A stretch of DNA of 64,000 nt from NCBI RefSeq assembly GCF_000373765.1, contig NZ_KB892434.1, positions 87,046 to 151,045 of the forward strand. The letters run 5' to 3'. A model generated the notes under the pieces. That model was not told the origin of the DNA and ran no database searches. It worked only from the letters and a program-made list of their open reading frames with translations. Position numbers and translations under genes: made by a program. How positions within the stretch are numbered: position 1 is the first letter of the stretch; each line of letters begins with the position of its first letter. The DNA comes from Legionella shakespearei DSM 23087. GTDB taxonomy: Bacteria; Pseudomonadota; Gammaproteobacteria; Legionellales; Legionellaceae. Of the stretch, positions 54,196-63,280 are shown one piece after another.

Positions 54196-54612
54196 AGCAC
54201 TCTCCTACCTTGGGATACATCTCCATTTTAATCAATCCAGATTAAGGAAATATTAACAAGGTTTTACAATTTAATGTATATTTTACCACTCATAAATAAA
54301 AAATTAAACCACCATGTCGAAAAATAATTCAATCGATTTTTATTTAGAAGGGCTCTTTCATTTCCTGAAATGATGATAATGAAAATGGATCACTTTGTTA
54401 AGCACAAATAATGCCAATTTATCCGGGTCTGTCAACAGCACCTAAAAGCAGCTACACCAACAATCTATCGCTTGCTTCCTGCACTGTTGAACAGATTCGC
54501 AACCAGAAATTGCCGCATCAACCAATAAACGCCCTGAGTCATAGCAGTAAACGAATTTTGGGTATAGAATCATAATCCAGGATAAAGACAGGACTGCTTG
54601 CAAGGAGAACGT
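54196..54612. other. gene-free stretch, nothing recognised
   Basis: 417 bases of AT-rich sequence between divergent genes. It must hold both promoters. No long inverted repeat, unlike most gaps of this size here. A 60-codon frame on the minus strand has no family resemblance or clear ribosome site. Confidence 0.6.
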
Positions 54613-55338
54613 ATGGAACAACATCCTGATGATGATTTAGTGCGTATTAAGGAGCTATTGCGACATACTGGCGAATTTATTGCTTATTTCGAACTTGCCG
54701 AAACCAAAATGATGGATTGGCGTACCGAGATCGAACAGAAATCGCAACACTTGCAGCATTACTTAAGCACCGTACATGATGAGCTGACAACAATTAATGA
54801 TCTTTTGACTCACACAGGGATCACTCAGTTTCGCAGCACAACGGAAAAGGCCTTATCTCAAGGTGAAGCCAATCTGCAATTATTAGAGCAAAAATGCGCT
54901 CAAATTACTCATAATTTTCAGCAACAACAGGAACAGCTAAAGAGCCTGACCGAAAATTGCCTTGATAAAATTGAAAATCGCTCTTTGCAGGCTAGCCAAT
55001 CTATAGCCAATCAGCTGTCCAAATATGATGTGCATCAATTTCATCGCATAGCCAGCGAAAGCTGCGATCATGTAGAGCGCGTTGCGCAAGACGCCGTAAA
55101 TAAGAGCAATAAGCTGTTGGGCCTATTTCAATTTAAAGCAGGTTTTTTTGCCGTATTCCTTACTATTCTCACCGCGTTTATTATTGTTCTTTATATGAGT
55201 GATGAATTACCCTGGGAAATGCACCATCAGGCCATGAATGAACGCCAGGCAGGGAAGGTACTGCTGCAAGCCTGGCCAAACTTGACCCAGGAAGAAAAAG
55301 CAAAAATATTAAACGATAATGGATTACAACATGGATGA
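54613..55338 (+). CDS. coiled-coil membrane protein, unknown function
   Basis: 241 residues: a long helical, Gln-rich coiled coil (about 30-165), one membrane segment (about 176-195, GFFAVFLTILTAFIIVLYM), then a short domain with LTQEEKAKILNDNG. No signal peptide, so the long helix probably faces the cytoplasm. Start at 54613 with AAGGAG upstream; a TTG-type start 15 bases earlier is less likely. Overlaps the next gene by eight bases. I do not recognise the family. Confidence 0.65.
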   Translation: MEQHPDDDLVRIKELLRHTGEFIAYFELAETKMMDWRTEIEQKSQHLQHYLSTVHDELTTINDLLTHTGITQFRSTTEKALSQGEANLQLLEQKCAQITHNFQQQQEQLKSLTENCLDKIENRSLQASQSIANQLSKYDVHQFHRIASESCDHVERVAQDAVNKSNKLLGLFQFKAGFFAVFLTILTAFIIVLYMSDELPWEMHHQAMNERQAGKVLLQAWPNLTQEEKAKILNDNGLQHG

Positions 55339-56068
55339 AGGGCTTGAACTCTCCATCCATTTAATGCCTTACCTTATTTATTTGCCCATTTTTATTCTTT
55401 TTTTACTGTTTTACTTTCTTCGCAAAAGAAAAATAAGGCGAATAAAAAAGTGGCAAAAATCCTTAAATTTGATGCATCATGAACCCGTTTTTCAGGAAAT
55501 CTATAAAGACGTGAATGGTTTCATTCTTTCTCGTCAGGCAAGGGAAAAGCAAGATGCCTTTGAATTTACCTATGGTGAAATAGAATTTCTTCCCTTTATT
55601 GCCCTTTTATCTTTAGTAAAAATCGACAGTACCACTGTTTTTTACGATTTGGGCTCTGGAGTTGGAAAAGCAGTACTCGCCTGCGCTATGGTATATCCTG
55701 TACGAAAGAGTTTGGGTATTGAATTGTTTCATCAATTGCACTTATGCGCTTGCGAACAGGTAGAAAAATTAAAAACAATAAATGAGTACCAAATTGCCGC
55801 AGAAAAAATTGAGTTAATAGAGGGAAACATTCTTGAGGCAGATTTAAAGGATGCCACCCTGATTTTTATAAATGCAACTGCATTGATAGGACAAACCTGG
55901 GAAGATCTTTGCTCCCGCCTGAACAACCTGCCGCAAATAGAAGCCATCATAACCACCAGCAAACCCCTTTTAAACACTGAGTTCTGGCAAGTAGAACATA
56001 CAAAAATTCAAATGAGTTGGGGCGTGGTTCTTGCTTATATTCATACCACAAAAACATATTTGCACTAA
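55331..56068 (+). CDS. membrane-anchored DOT1-like methyltransferase
   Basis: About 245 residues. An N-terminal membrane helix (MPYLIYLPIFILFLLFYFL) and a basic stretch (RKRKIRRIKKW) anchor a class I methyltransferase. The core has TYGEIEF near 80, VFYDLGSGVGKAVL near 103-116, SLGIELF near 127 and LIFINATAL. YGE, DLGSGVG and GIE in this spacing are characteristic of DOT1-type lysine methyltransferases. Target and true DOT1 membership are inference. The start at 55331 overlaps the upstream gene by eight bases; ATG 55319 is an alternative. Promoter of ihfB follows. Confidence 0.6.
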   Translation: MDEGLELSIHLMPYLIYLPIFILFLLFYFLRKRKIRRIKKWQKSLNLMHHEPVFQEIYKDVNGFILSRQAREKQDAFEFTYGEIEFLPFIALLSLVKIDSTTVFYDLGSGVGKAVLACAMVYPVRKSLGIELFHQLHLCACEQVEKLKTINEYQIAAEKIELIEGNILEADLKDATLIFINATALIGQTWEDLCSRLNNLPQIEAIITTSKPLLNTEFWQVEHTKIQMSWGVVLAYIHTTKTYLH

Positions 56069-56082
56069 CTGGTTTGAAAACA

Positions 56083-56110
56083 TTGAATATTTTTTTACCC
56101 CGTCTATACT
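56083..56110 (+). promoter_or_regulatory. ihfB promoter candidate
   Basis: TTGAAT (-35, 56083-56088) and TATACT (-10, 56105-56110) with a 16-base spacer. Leader of about 70 bases to the ATG at 56189. Confidence 0.5.
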
Positions 56111-56188
56111 TATAAAACAAGAGAAAATTGTCAGCACCTGATGTGTCTTGGTAGCAGACTCTGGAACACGCGACAAAACGAGGTGGGT

Positions 56189-56500
56189 ATGATTAAATCG
56201 GAACTCATTGAACACATCGCTGCTCGAATGACGCATCTTACTGAGAAACAAGTAGCCGATGGCATTAATAAAATATTGGAATTGATGAGTGAAGCGCTTA
56301 TCAAAGGCCAAAGAATAGAAATAAGGGGCTTTGGTAGTTTCTCACTGCACTACCGACCACCTCGAAATGCCCACAATCCTAAAACAGGTGAAAAGGTAGT
56401 GACTGAAGCAAAACATAGTCCTCACTTTAAACCCGGGAAAGAATTACGGGAACGAGTGGATGCTTCGCGGGCAAATTGTCCTTTACCTAAAGACGAATAA
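56189..56500 (+). CDS. ihfB: integration host factor subunit beta
   Basis: DNA-bending protein of the HU/IHF family, about 103 residues. [21 protein letters not shown], the strand-arm segment [18 protein letters not shown] and NPKTGEKV...[13 protein letters not shown] match IHF-beta closely; the RxPR arm with intercalating Pro is present. I start at 56189 (GAGGTGGGT upstream), not at 56141. It has a C-terminal extension of about ten residues compared with E. coli. IhfB pairs with IhfA, encoded elsewhere. Confidence 0.95.
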   Translation: MIKSELIEHIAARMTHLTEKQVADGINKILELMSEALIKGQRIEIRGFGSFSLHYRPPRNAHNPKTGEKVVTEAKHSPHFKPGKELRERVDASRANCPLPKDE

Positions 56501-56528
56501 CTGGATTTTCGGATTCGTAACATAGGTC

Positions 56529-56789
56529 GTAGCCCGTATTAGCGAAGCGTAATACGGGAAATTGATAACCGTTCAGGGGGTATGGGCTTATGTGTACTCG
56601 AACAGCCAGATTTGAGCTCATCTTGAGAGAAAAACCCGCGAAATGAGCGGAGCATAGGTGGCTATGTGAGCATCATTTCGCGGGTTTTTCTCTCAAGATG
56701 AGCCAAATATGGCTGTTCCTTCAATAGGGTTGAACACTTACGGAAATTGCCAATTCGATCCTGTATTACGCTCCGCTAATACAGGCTAC
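56529..56789. repeat. palindrome nested inside a split REP pair
   Basis: Two GCCCGTATTA units (left at 56529-56559, right at 56760-56789, the latter decayed to CCTGTATTA) flank a different inverted repeat at 56601-56717. The inner arms are about 45 bases (starting AACAGCCAGATTTG) and pair with one mismatch and one bulge. The inner element is seen only here in the window. It fills the 317-base gap between ihfB and dcd. Confidence 0.88.
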
Positions 56790-56817
56790 AAACTCAAGTA
56801 CCGGTGGCAATAGTTTA

Positions 56818-57384
56818 TCAAGTGCGTGGCAGGGTTACTCCAGTTTGCCCCTGATATTTTCCGCCACGATCACGATAAGAAACAGCACACACTTCACTTG
56901 CTTCCAAAAACAACATTTGCGCCACACCTTCGTTTGCATAAATTTTTGCAGGCAACGTTGTAGTATTGGAAAATTCCAGAGTTACATGACCTTCCCATTC
57001 AGGTTCCAACGGGGTTACATTGACGATAATACCGCATCGGGCGTAAGTAGATTTACCCAGGCAAATCGTTAAAACATTTCTGGGTATGCGAAAATACTCA
57101 ACTGTTCTTGCCAATGCAAAAGAATTGGGAGGAATAATGCATACATCGGATTGAACATCGACAAAGCTGTTCTCATCAAAGGCTTTGGGATCGACAATAG
57201 CCGAGTTAATGTTGGTAAAAATCTTGAACTCATTAGAACAACGCACATCGTAGCCATAACTGGAAACGCCGTAAGATATGATCCGGCCACTATCATTTTC
57301 ACGCACTTGCCCGGATTGGAATGGTGATATCATCCCATGTTCAAGCGCCATCTTTTCAATCCATCTATCTGATTTAATCGACAC
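56818..57384 (-). CDS. dcd: dCTP deaminase
   Basis: Converts dCTP to dUTP for thymidylate synthesis; homotrimer of the dUTPase fold. 188 residues. Signs: [27 protein letters not shown], the catalytic region [25 protein letters not shown] (given in part: [18 protein letters not shown]) with the Glu, and [14 protein letters not shown] at the C-terminus. Normal length and start. Confidence 0.96.
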   Translation of the reverse strand: MSIKSDRWIEKMALEHGMISPFQSGQVRENDSGRIISYGVSSYGYDVRCSNEFKIFTNINSAIVDPKAFDENSFVDVQSDVCIIPPNSFALARTVEYFRIPRNVLTICLGKSTYARCGIIVNVTPLEPEWEGHVTLEFSNTTTLPAKIYANEGVAQMLFLEASEVCAVSYRDRGGKYQGQTGVTLPRT

Positions 57385-57510
57385 AGTGAAACCTCATGAT
57401 ACTTTAAAAGATAGAGTTCTATCATAAATAGCGTATAAACGAAAGTTTGTAATGATGAAAATTGAAAAAACATAGCGTAGAACGTATTAGGCATTAGCCG
57501 TAACCATTCC

Positions 57511-57935
57511 CCGATCCACGTCGTCCTGAGCGTGTCTTTTGGCGCGAAGGATCTCCAAATACTGGCACCATGCCGCTTTCAGGAGATCCTTCGCGCCAAA
57601 AGACGCGCTCAGGACGACGTAGATCGGGTGTTGACCGTAATACGGGAATGAGCTCATTACCACTTCGATCCCGGCTGCGAGCAGAGCGGGCTACACACTG
57701 TGCCAGGATTCAGATTTACGTTCTCTGCCACTTTGGCACATTCTCTCGGAAACACCTTGGCCTAAGCGTGTCTTTTAGGGCGTTGTGCGCAGGGACGCGC
57801 ACATCGACCGCATGGATGCAGGTTTCCCTAAAAGACACGCTTAGGTCAAGGGGTTTCTTGCGCAGGACTCTCCCGCAGCGATTCTTACTTAAGCTCATTG
57901 CCACTTCGATCCCGGCTGCGAGCAGGCCGGGCTAC
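57511..57935. repeat. composite repeat, copy 2
   Basis: In the 578-base gap between slipin and dcd. Same order as 34124-34553: CGTCGTCCTGAG inverted pair (57511-57627), remnant of a GCCCGTATTA unit (57634-57645), GCCCGGCTGCGAGCAG unit (57668-57693), structured core (57755-57853) and another GCTGCGAGCAG unit ending at 57934. In the core stem the pair C-G of copy 1 (GCCTGTC/GACAGGC) is G-C here (GCGTGTC/GACACGC). The rest of the gap, 57385-57510, shows nothing else. Confidence 0.85.
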
Positions 57936-57962
57936 GATTAGATCGTGACAATATTTTGCAAT

Positions 57963-58715
57963 TTATTTCTTTTTGGCCATGCTTGCTAATATGTCACCCA
58001 GTTCCATAGGCATGGGAAAAACTATCGTTGAGTTGTTAGTCCCGGCGATGGTTGCTAAAGTCTGTAAATACCTTAGTTGCATGGCCTGGGGTTGCTGTGC
58101 CAGAACCTGAGATGCTTGCAATAGTTTTTCTGAAGCCTGTAACTCCCCTTCGGCATGAATGACCTTGGCTCGCCTGTCCCTCTCTGCCTCTGCCTGTTTG
58201 GCAATCGCGCGAATCATACTTTCATCCAAATCTACGCGCTTGATTTCTACATTAGATACTTTAATCCCCCAGCTATCGGTTTGCGCATCAAGTATCTTCT
58301 GAACATCGCTATTTAGTTTTTCTCGTTCAGACAACATCTCATCCAGATCATGCTGACCCAATACAGAGCGCAAAGTAGTCTGTGCCAACTGGCTTGTCGC
58401 CTCAAAATAATTTTCTACCTGAATAATGGCATTTTCAGGCACCACCACACGAAAATATAAAACGGCATTGACCCGTACGGATACGTTATCACGGGAAATA
58501 ACATCCTGACTGGGAACATCCATTACTATGGTACGCAAATCAACCCTTACGACCTGCTGCACTATTGGAATAATTATGATCAAACCAGGCCCTTTAACGC
58601 GCCAAAAGCGACCCAGCATAAACACAACACCACGCTCATATTCCCTGAATACTTTAAACATAGACATTAAGAACAAAGCAATAACAATTAATAAAACTCC
58701 CAGAAAAGCACCCAT
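57963..58715 (-). CDS. slipin (stomatin-like SPFH protein)
   Basis: 250 residues. N-terminal membrane helix (about 3-20), then the SPFH domain: [43 protein letters not shown], followed by [32 protein letters not shown] and a helical tail. Prokaryotic slipins oligomerise in the membrane and are paired with NfeD proteases, as here; nfeD lies directly upstream on the same strand with a 36-base gap. Role in membrane organisation or quality control is inferred from the family. Confidence 0.92.
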   Translation of the reverse strand: MGAFLGVLLIVIALFLMSMFKVFREYERGVVFMLGRFWRVKGPGLIIIIPIVQQVVRVDLRTIVMDVPSQDVISRDNVSVRVNAVLYFRVVVPENAIIQVENYFEATSQLAQTTLRSVLGQHDLDEMLSEREKLNSDVQKILDAQTDSWGIKVSNVEIKRVDLDESMIRAIAKQAEAERDRRAKVIHAEGELQASEKLLQASQVLAQQPQAMQLRYLQTLATIAGTNNSTIVFPMPMELGDILASMAKKK

Positions 58716-58751
58716 TTCGTTCTCCTTAATAGTTGCCGTGGGGCACAGGCA

Positions 58752-60107
58752 TTATTCAGCTGCCAAATCTTCCTCTACTTCCAATAACAAACCATGGGTT
58801 AATAAAACCTTGATGGGTTTGTCCGCCGCTATCGGTTTTTTGGAATAGACACTCCAGATTTCACCGCGTATAACAGCCTGACCGTTCAGATTGATGTCAC
58901 CCAGGGTTCGTCCTTTTGCGCCAACTAACATAATCAGCCCATTATTTACTTTCTGTTTCCTGGCTTTGAATGCCATACTTAACAAAAACAGAAAGACCAC
59001 CACATTGAATACAGCCATAGCCCATATGGTTGACCATGCGATTTGATATGCCGCTGAATCAGTATTTATCAGCATGATAGAACCCAGTACAAATGCAATT
59101 GTCCCGCCTATACCAAGTGCTCCAAAACTGGGGGTAAACCCTTCTGCTATGACAAAAGCTACACCAAGGAAAATAAGCAGGAGGCCAGCATAATTTACCG
59201 GTAGCAATTGCAGGGCATAAAGCGCCAGCAACATGGCAACCGCGCCGATTACGCCTGGTAAAATGAAGCCAGGATTGACCAGTTCAAAAAATATTCCATA
59301 AATTCCCAGCAAAAGGAGCAAATAGGCGACTGTTGGATTGGTGATAACAGATAAGAATCTCGTGCGCCAATCAGGGGCAACGACCTGAATTTCCGGATTC
59401 GCCGTATTAATGCTGACTGTTTGATTATTCTGCATAACGGTTACACCATTAACCTGAGATAATAAATCATTTACGTCTGTAGCTATATAATTTATTACTC
59501 CTGCTTTCAGGGCTTCACTGGAAGTAATCGAAATGGCATCCACCACTGCCTTTTGTGCGAACACCGGATCACGTCCTCTTAATTGAGCCAGCGTACGAAT
59601 TGTTGCTATCGCATCGTTAGTTACCTTTTTTTCCATGGTCGATTTATCTGTCTTGGCATCAGCACCTCCAATATTAACCGGGCTTGCCGCACCTAACTGT
59701 GTACCCGGAGCCATTGCAGCTAAGGTACTGGCATAAAGAAGGAACGTTCCCGCACTTGCCGCTCTCGCACCGGTAGGGCTGACATAGGTGATTATGGGGA
59801 CTTTTGATGTAAGAAATTGTTGTAAAATGATTCGGGTTGATGCATCCAACCCTCCGGGTGTATCAAGCAAGATAAGAATTAAATCAGAATCTTGCGCATT
59901 ACTTATTCCACGAACTATATAATCAGCTGTTGCGGGGCCAATAGGGCCTTTTATACTTAATTCAACAATTTTGGCGGCGTATGTTTTAGGAAGCGAGAGA
60001 ATCAGGAAAAGCATTACGAGTATGAAAACGATCGATACAGAAACTAATTTTGTTTTCATTTTGACTGACAATGAAACTATCGCTCGTCCTGTATCCGACT
60101 CATGCAT
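58752..60107 (-). CDS. NfeD-type membrane serine protease
   Basis: About 451 residues: signal/anchor, a ClpP-like protease domain (LDTPGGLDASTRIILQQF; PTGARAASAGTFLLYAST with the likely catalytic Ser; TNDAIATIRTLAQLRGRDP with a nearby Lys), four or five membrane helices, and a C-terminal OB-fold (MLVGAKGRTLGDINLNGQAVIRGE). It probably cleaves the slipin partner. Start is uncertain: ATG 60107 has AGGA eight bases upstream; ATG 60059 begins exactly at a standard signal peptide (MKTKLVSVSIVFILVML) but lacks a ribosome site; ATG 60149 is less likely. Confidence 0.88.
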   Translation of the reverse strand: MHESDTGRAIVSLSVKMKTKLVSVSIVFILVMLFLILSLPKTYAAKIVELSIKGPIGPATADYIVRGISNAQDSDLILILLDTPGGLDASTRIILQQFLTSKVPIITYVSPTGARAASAGTFLLYASTLAAMAPGTQLGAASPVNIGGADAKTDKSTMEKKVTNDAIATIRTLAQLRGRDPVFAQKAVVDAISITSSEALKAGVINYIATDVNDLLSQVNGVTVMQNNQTVSINTANPEIQVVAPDWRTRFLSVITNPTVAYLLLLLGIYGIFFELVNPGFILPGVIGAVAMLLALYALQLLPVNYAGLLLIFLGVAFVIAEGFTPSFGALGIGGTIAFVLGSIMLINTDSAAYQIAWSTIWAMAVFNVVVFLFLLSMAFKARKQKVNNGLIMLVGAKGRTLGDINLNGQAVIRGEIWSVYSKKPIAADKPIKVLLTHGLLLEVEEDLAAE

Positions 60108-60195
60108 GCCAATTCCTGTTTGAAGAGTTGCTATGATAAAAGATAGCACAGTTTGTAAAAAATAATCAGGTGAAGTTTGATAGGTTGAATGTATA

Positions 60196-60211
60196 GCCCC
60201 ATATATGGGGC
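60196..60211. repeat. perfect 16-bp palindrome upstream of nfeD
   Basis: GCCCCATATATGGGGC. It lies about 90 bases upstream of the nfeD start region and could be an operator; there is no direct support. Confidence 0.5.
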
Positions 60212-60228
60212 ATAAAGAGGGTACTTCT

Positions 60229-60320
60229 CTCCGCCGTCCCGCGGCTTGTCCGCGGGATCCAGAGATTTCACTCCGAGCCTAGATCCCTGGATCCCGCGGA
60301 CAAGCCGCGGGACGGCGGAG
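60229..60320. repeat. perfect inverted repeat, family 'CTCCGCCG'
   Basis: Two arms of about 34 bases starting CTCCGCCGTCCCGCGGCTTG match perfectly; each arm holds its own TCCCGCGG/CCGCGGGA hairpin. Second copy of the element at 16339-16430. Confidence 0.92.
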
Positions 60321-60356
60321 TATTAGTGCATAACATAAAGGATATGAAGGGTGATG

Positions 60357-60388
60357 ATCCCGTATTACGCTTCGCTAATACGGGCTAC
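60357..60388. repeat. single REP unit, family 'GCCCGTATTA'
   Basis: One unit (CCCGTATTA...TAATACGGG) ending in GGCTAC six bases from the 3' end of the barrel gene. No opposing unit, so it is a half-pair. Confidence 0.82.
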
Positions 60389-60393
60389 AGGTT

Positions 60394-62001
60394 TTAGAAG
60401 TAAACGCCGATTTGCGCAGACACTGTGTCTGACGAACGGCCTGTTCCTAAAGTAGGTTCGTTTACAAATCCAGGAGGTGCAGCACCATTGGCATATTGGG
60501 TCAGGCCATAATCAATATCATGTCTGTATTCAATACTTTCAACGGTATCTTTCCAAATGGAAATGTTAAACACGCCGCTGAAACGTTGCTTCGGCAAATT
60601 TAAAGCAAGAGCATCTTTCGACCATTGATAGCCAACACCTATAGAAGAAGGTCTGTTAAATGCTCTGAACGTCATGCCCACCTCTGCTTGTGCAGCTTGT
60701 GGCTTTGCTCCATAATCATTAAAACTTAAATCCTGATATCTGAAACGTTTGGTCGTTCCTACCCACTCTGCGGTAAAATTATAACGATCAATGCTTATAT
60801 TACCATGGACGTCAACAGCAGGGATTTTGCGCACGGCCTCATTTCCGTTAAGCAGTGATCCAAAACCACCAAAGGTCGTTCCTACATTGGATCCAGTGCT
60901 TTGCATCCCAGCAGCATCATTTATTGAACTAATAACGCTGACGCCAACTTCACCAGTGGTATTATGCTGTTTGAAAATGTAACCCCAGTTAACGCCGCCA
61001 ACACCTGACTTGCCAAGCGTTGTATCACTGCGGAATCCATATACAGCTGCGAAAGGTCCGGTATCTTCCTGAGATTTATAGCCGAAGATAAACGGTCTTG
61101 TCTTCGTTCGGGCAAGATTCAAGGTCAATGGAGCACTGATCATAGAGCTGGAATAACGCCCAAAGGGTACGTATACCTGGCCTGCGGTGAAATAAAAGGG
61201 CGTGCGATCCAGATTACCGACGTTGACAAAGCCCATGTTCAGGTTAAATGCCGAGTTATTAATACGCGGACCAACAGAGGGAGGGCTTTCATCATAAGCA
61301 ATGGCAATGTAAGCTTCTACGTTCTGGTTTAAAGCAGCCGCTACGTCCAACTCACTGGAACCGAGTGTGATATCACCGTCCATATTAGCCCTGAACGGAT
61401 TACTTAAAACGGCAACAGGCTCTGATTTTCCGCTGATTGAAATAATTGGCATTTCAGGAATGGGGTAACCTATACTTTGGTATGCTCTGTACATACGACG
61501 CCTTTGTTGCATCAATCGTATGTCACGGTTAATACTGGAAATGTTGACTATGTAATCAGAACCATCGAATGCAGGCCTGTCCCCTAAATAGGGTGAGCTT
61601 ACCACTGGAGTTCCGGCAATATAGGTCACTACCTGATTATCGGCTATCAATGCAGTAGGATAGAAGCCTACTGATTCAGGATGACCGTCCGGGGTATGTA
61701 CGGTTACAGTGGTAGAATGAAATCTATGTACATTAATATTATTTCTACTCTGTTTGGCTACTGGCGCAGGTGCCGCTTGAGGGGTTGCGCGTTTGCTTCT
61801 GGTTGTAGCTTTAGCTTTTGGAGGAGCTTTAGTAACGGTTCTTTGTGAAACCAGTCTTTTTTGTAGCCTGTCCAGCTGAGCTTGTAAGTCACGGGTTTGC
61901 TTTTGTAACAGCTGAATTTCACGTTGCAGTTGTTGATCATTTTCCGCATAGAGTGGCGATGACAAACAAACTAAGGCCAATAAAACTTTATTAAACTTCA
62001 T
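60394..62001 (-). CDS. LbtU-like outer membrane porin (DUF3573 type)
   Basis: 535 residues. Signal peptide MKFNKVLLALVCLSSPLYA, then a short coiled coil (LQREIQLLQKQTRDLQAQLD, 25-45), a Lys/Ala/Pro-rich linker (about 55-85), and a long beta-barrel region with many aromatic-ended strands, ending in VSAQIGVYF with the C-terminal Phe expected of outer-membrane barrels. The architecture fits the LbtU/DUF3573 siderophore-porin group of Legionella and Francisella. Transport of legiobactin or another iron chelator is inference. No Fur box was found upstream by eye. Confidence 0.6.
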   Translation of the reverse strand: MKFNKVLLALVCLSSPLYAENDQQLQREIQLLQKQTRDLQAQLDRLQKRLVSQRTVTKAPPKAKATTRSKRATPQAAPAPVAKQSRNNINVHRFHSTTVTVHTPDGHPESVGFYPTALIADNQVVTYIAGTPVVSSPYLGDRPAFDGSDYIVNISSINRDIRLMQQRRRMYRAYQSIGYPIPEMPIISISGKSEPVAVLSNPFRANMDGDITLGSSELDVAAALNQNVEAYIAIAYDESPPSVGPRINNSAFNLNMGFVNVGNLDRTPFYFTAGQVYVPFGRYSSSMISAPLTLNLARTKTRPFIFGYKSQEDTGPFAAVYGFRSDTTLGKSGVGGVNWGYIFKQHNTTGEVGVSVISSINDAAGMQSTGSNVGTTFGGFGSLLNGNEAVRKIPAVDVHGNISIDRYNFTAEWVGTTKRFRYQDLSFNDYGAKPQAAQAEVGMTFRAFNRPSSIGVGYQWSKDALALNLPKQRFSGVFNISIWKDTVESIEYRHDIDYGLTQYANGAAPPGFVNEPTLGTGRSSDTVSAQIGVYF

Positions 62002-62050
62002 GCGGGGTACTCCTGTGTATTATTTTTATTCTTCGTCGGATAGCCGAGGG

Positions 62051-62056
62051 ATTATA
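62051..62056 (-). promoter_or_regulatory. -10 box of the LbtU-like gene
   Basis: Reads TATAAT on the minus strand, about 50 bases upstream of the start; CAGGAG precedes the ATG. No strong -35. Confidence 0.4.
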
Positions 62057-62181
62057 TCGTGGTGAATTCTGCTTTGCTAGCGAATAATTTGAATCTTGCT
62101 TTTGGCTGAATCTGATTTTGTACCGCTAATTTCAATTATTAGAGATTAATCAATGTATTGGTTTTTATTACGGATAGAAAT

Positions 62182-62205
62182 AAAAAAGCCCATCAATTGA
62201 TGGGC
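62182..62205 (-). terminator. Rho-independent terminator after the MOMP gene
   Basis: On the minus strand, the perfect stem GCCCATCAATTGATGGGC is followed by six T. It ends transcription of the MOMP gene at 62228. The rest of the 226-base gap to the LbtU-like gene carries that gene's promoter. Confidence 0.93.
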
Positions 62206-62227
62206 CTGGAGAATTAGATAATACTAA

Positions 62228-63205
62228 TTAAACGTTGCCTACATACTTAAGGCCAAGGTATGGACCATAAAGACCAAAATCACTAGTTGTTATGACATTG
62301 GCAGCAGGGGATTCAACACCAAAAGTTTGTAAGGCATGGAAATAGTTAACTACCTGGTATCCACCTTCAATGTTTAATGTGCCTTGAGCCATGCCGTAAG
62401 CATAGTTTACACCAAGTTTTGCTTCCAGGCTGGGAACCATTGTTTTCTTGCTACCATACCAGGATGCTATAACTGCAGCTACAGGTGCACCAACGTAACC
62501 AGTGAACACTCTGCTTGAACCATAAAGAATTGAGCCAGCACCATTAGCAGTCAGGCTGAATTCATTAGTCAGGTCGTAGGAATAATCGATACCAATTACA
62601 GGACCAACTCCTTTGAAATCTGAGTCATCATGCAGACTTACAGAAGTTATACCAGATGGAATAAGGGCAGCTGGTGATTGGTTGTAAAGATGGGTAATAT
62701 CAGAGCGAATGTTCGCGTACTGCAAACCGCCGTAGAAACGCATATTTTTGACTAAACCAAAATCAGCATGCTGTCCCATGACTAAATTGACTTGATCTAA
62801 TTGATTTTCACTGGCTGCTGTGTAAGAAGTAAAGAGGGGGGGAGCTAATGTTGAAAAGGGTATAAAACCTCTGAAATCTCCCTGAGTTGTATCACTCTTG
62901 TAATGCATCCAGGTTAAAGTAATGTCGTTGCCTGTATTAAAATGGTAAGAGCCTTCGAGCTTATAGCCCCAGTCCCAATCATTTTTAAATTCGCCATAAC
63001 CATCAAATGGCGCAACTGTATGCAGATAGGCTCTATCAGCACTTTGAATAACTTTCATGTAAAGTGCCTGAACACCTAAATCCCATTGCTTTGTTTCGCA
63101 AGGAACTGTAACGTTACCTGGGGTGCAAACTGGCCCCATAGTACCAGCAGAAGCAAAACCATTAACCGCCAAACCTAGTACAGCTAAAGTTGTTTTCTTT
63201 AACAT
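62228..63205 (-). CDS. Legionella major outer membrane protein family
   Basis: 325 residues. Signal peptide (MLKKTTLAVLGLAVNGFASA) then GTMGPV and two cysteines (CTPGNVTVPC) as in the disulfide-linked MOMP/OmpS family. Barrel strands throughout, ending [12 protein letters not shown], identical in its last six residues to the next MOMP gene. GGGAG precedes the ATG. It lies 75 bases after the other MOMP gene, in tandem. The family provides the main porin and, in L. pneumophila, a complement-binding surface protein. Confidence 0.92.
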   Translation of the reverse strand: MLKKTTLAVLGLAVNGFASAGTMGPVCTPGNVTVPCETKQWDLGVQALYMKVIQSADRAYLHTVAPFDGYGEFKNDWDWGYKLEGSYHFNTGNDITLTWMHYKSDTTQGDFRGFIPFSTLAPPLFTSYTAASENQLDQVNLVMGQHADFGLVKNMRFYGGLQYANIRSDITHLYNQSPAALIPSGITSVSLHDDSDFKGVGPVIGIDYSYDLTNEFSLTANGAGSILYGSSRVFTGYVGAPVAAVIASWYGSKKTMVPSLEAKLGVNYAYGMAQGTLNIEGGYQVVNYFHALQTFGVESPAANVITTSDFGLYGPYLGLKYVGNV

Positions 63206-63219
63206 ATGGACTCCCTTTC

Positions 63220-63251
63220 AAAAAAAAAAGCCCATCAAACCAGTGACGGGC
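63220..63251 (-). terminator. terminator between tandem MOMP genes
   Basis: On the minus strand, GCCCGTCACTGG...TGATGGGC forms a stem with one A-C mismatch and is followed by ten T. It sits between the two MOMP genes, and the ribosome site of the second gene lies directly after the T-run, so the second gene depends on read-through or on a promoter inside this short region. Confidence 0.85.
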
Positions 63252-63280
63252 TTATATTATTTTCTTAGTTAACTAAGAAA

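Noticed and set aside
54442..54624. A 60-codon Cys-rich minus-strand frame
   Set aside because: Overlaps the start of the convincing plus-strand gene at 54613 and has no clear ribosome site or homology.
57570..57941. A 123-codon frame with similarity to frames at 34346-34630
   Set aside because: The similarity arises because both cross the same composite repeat; the frames are not kept alike in length or start.
8112..60320. Long palindromes as intrinsic terminators
   Set aside because: Most lack a T-tract on either strand and many occur in pairs or clusters or far from gene ends; they fit mobile or REP-like repeats better. Only 39324, 62182 and 63220 meet terminator criteria.
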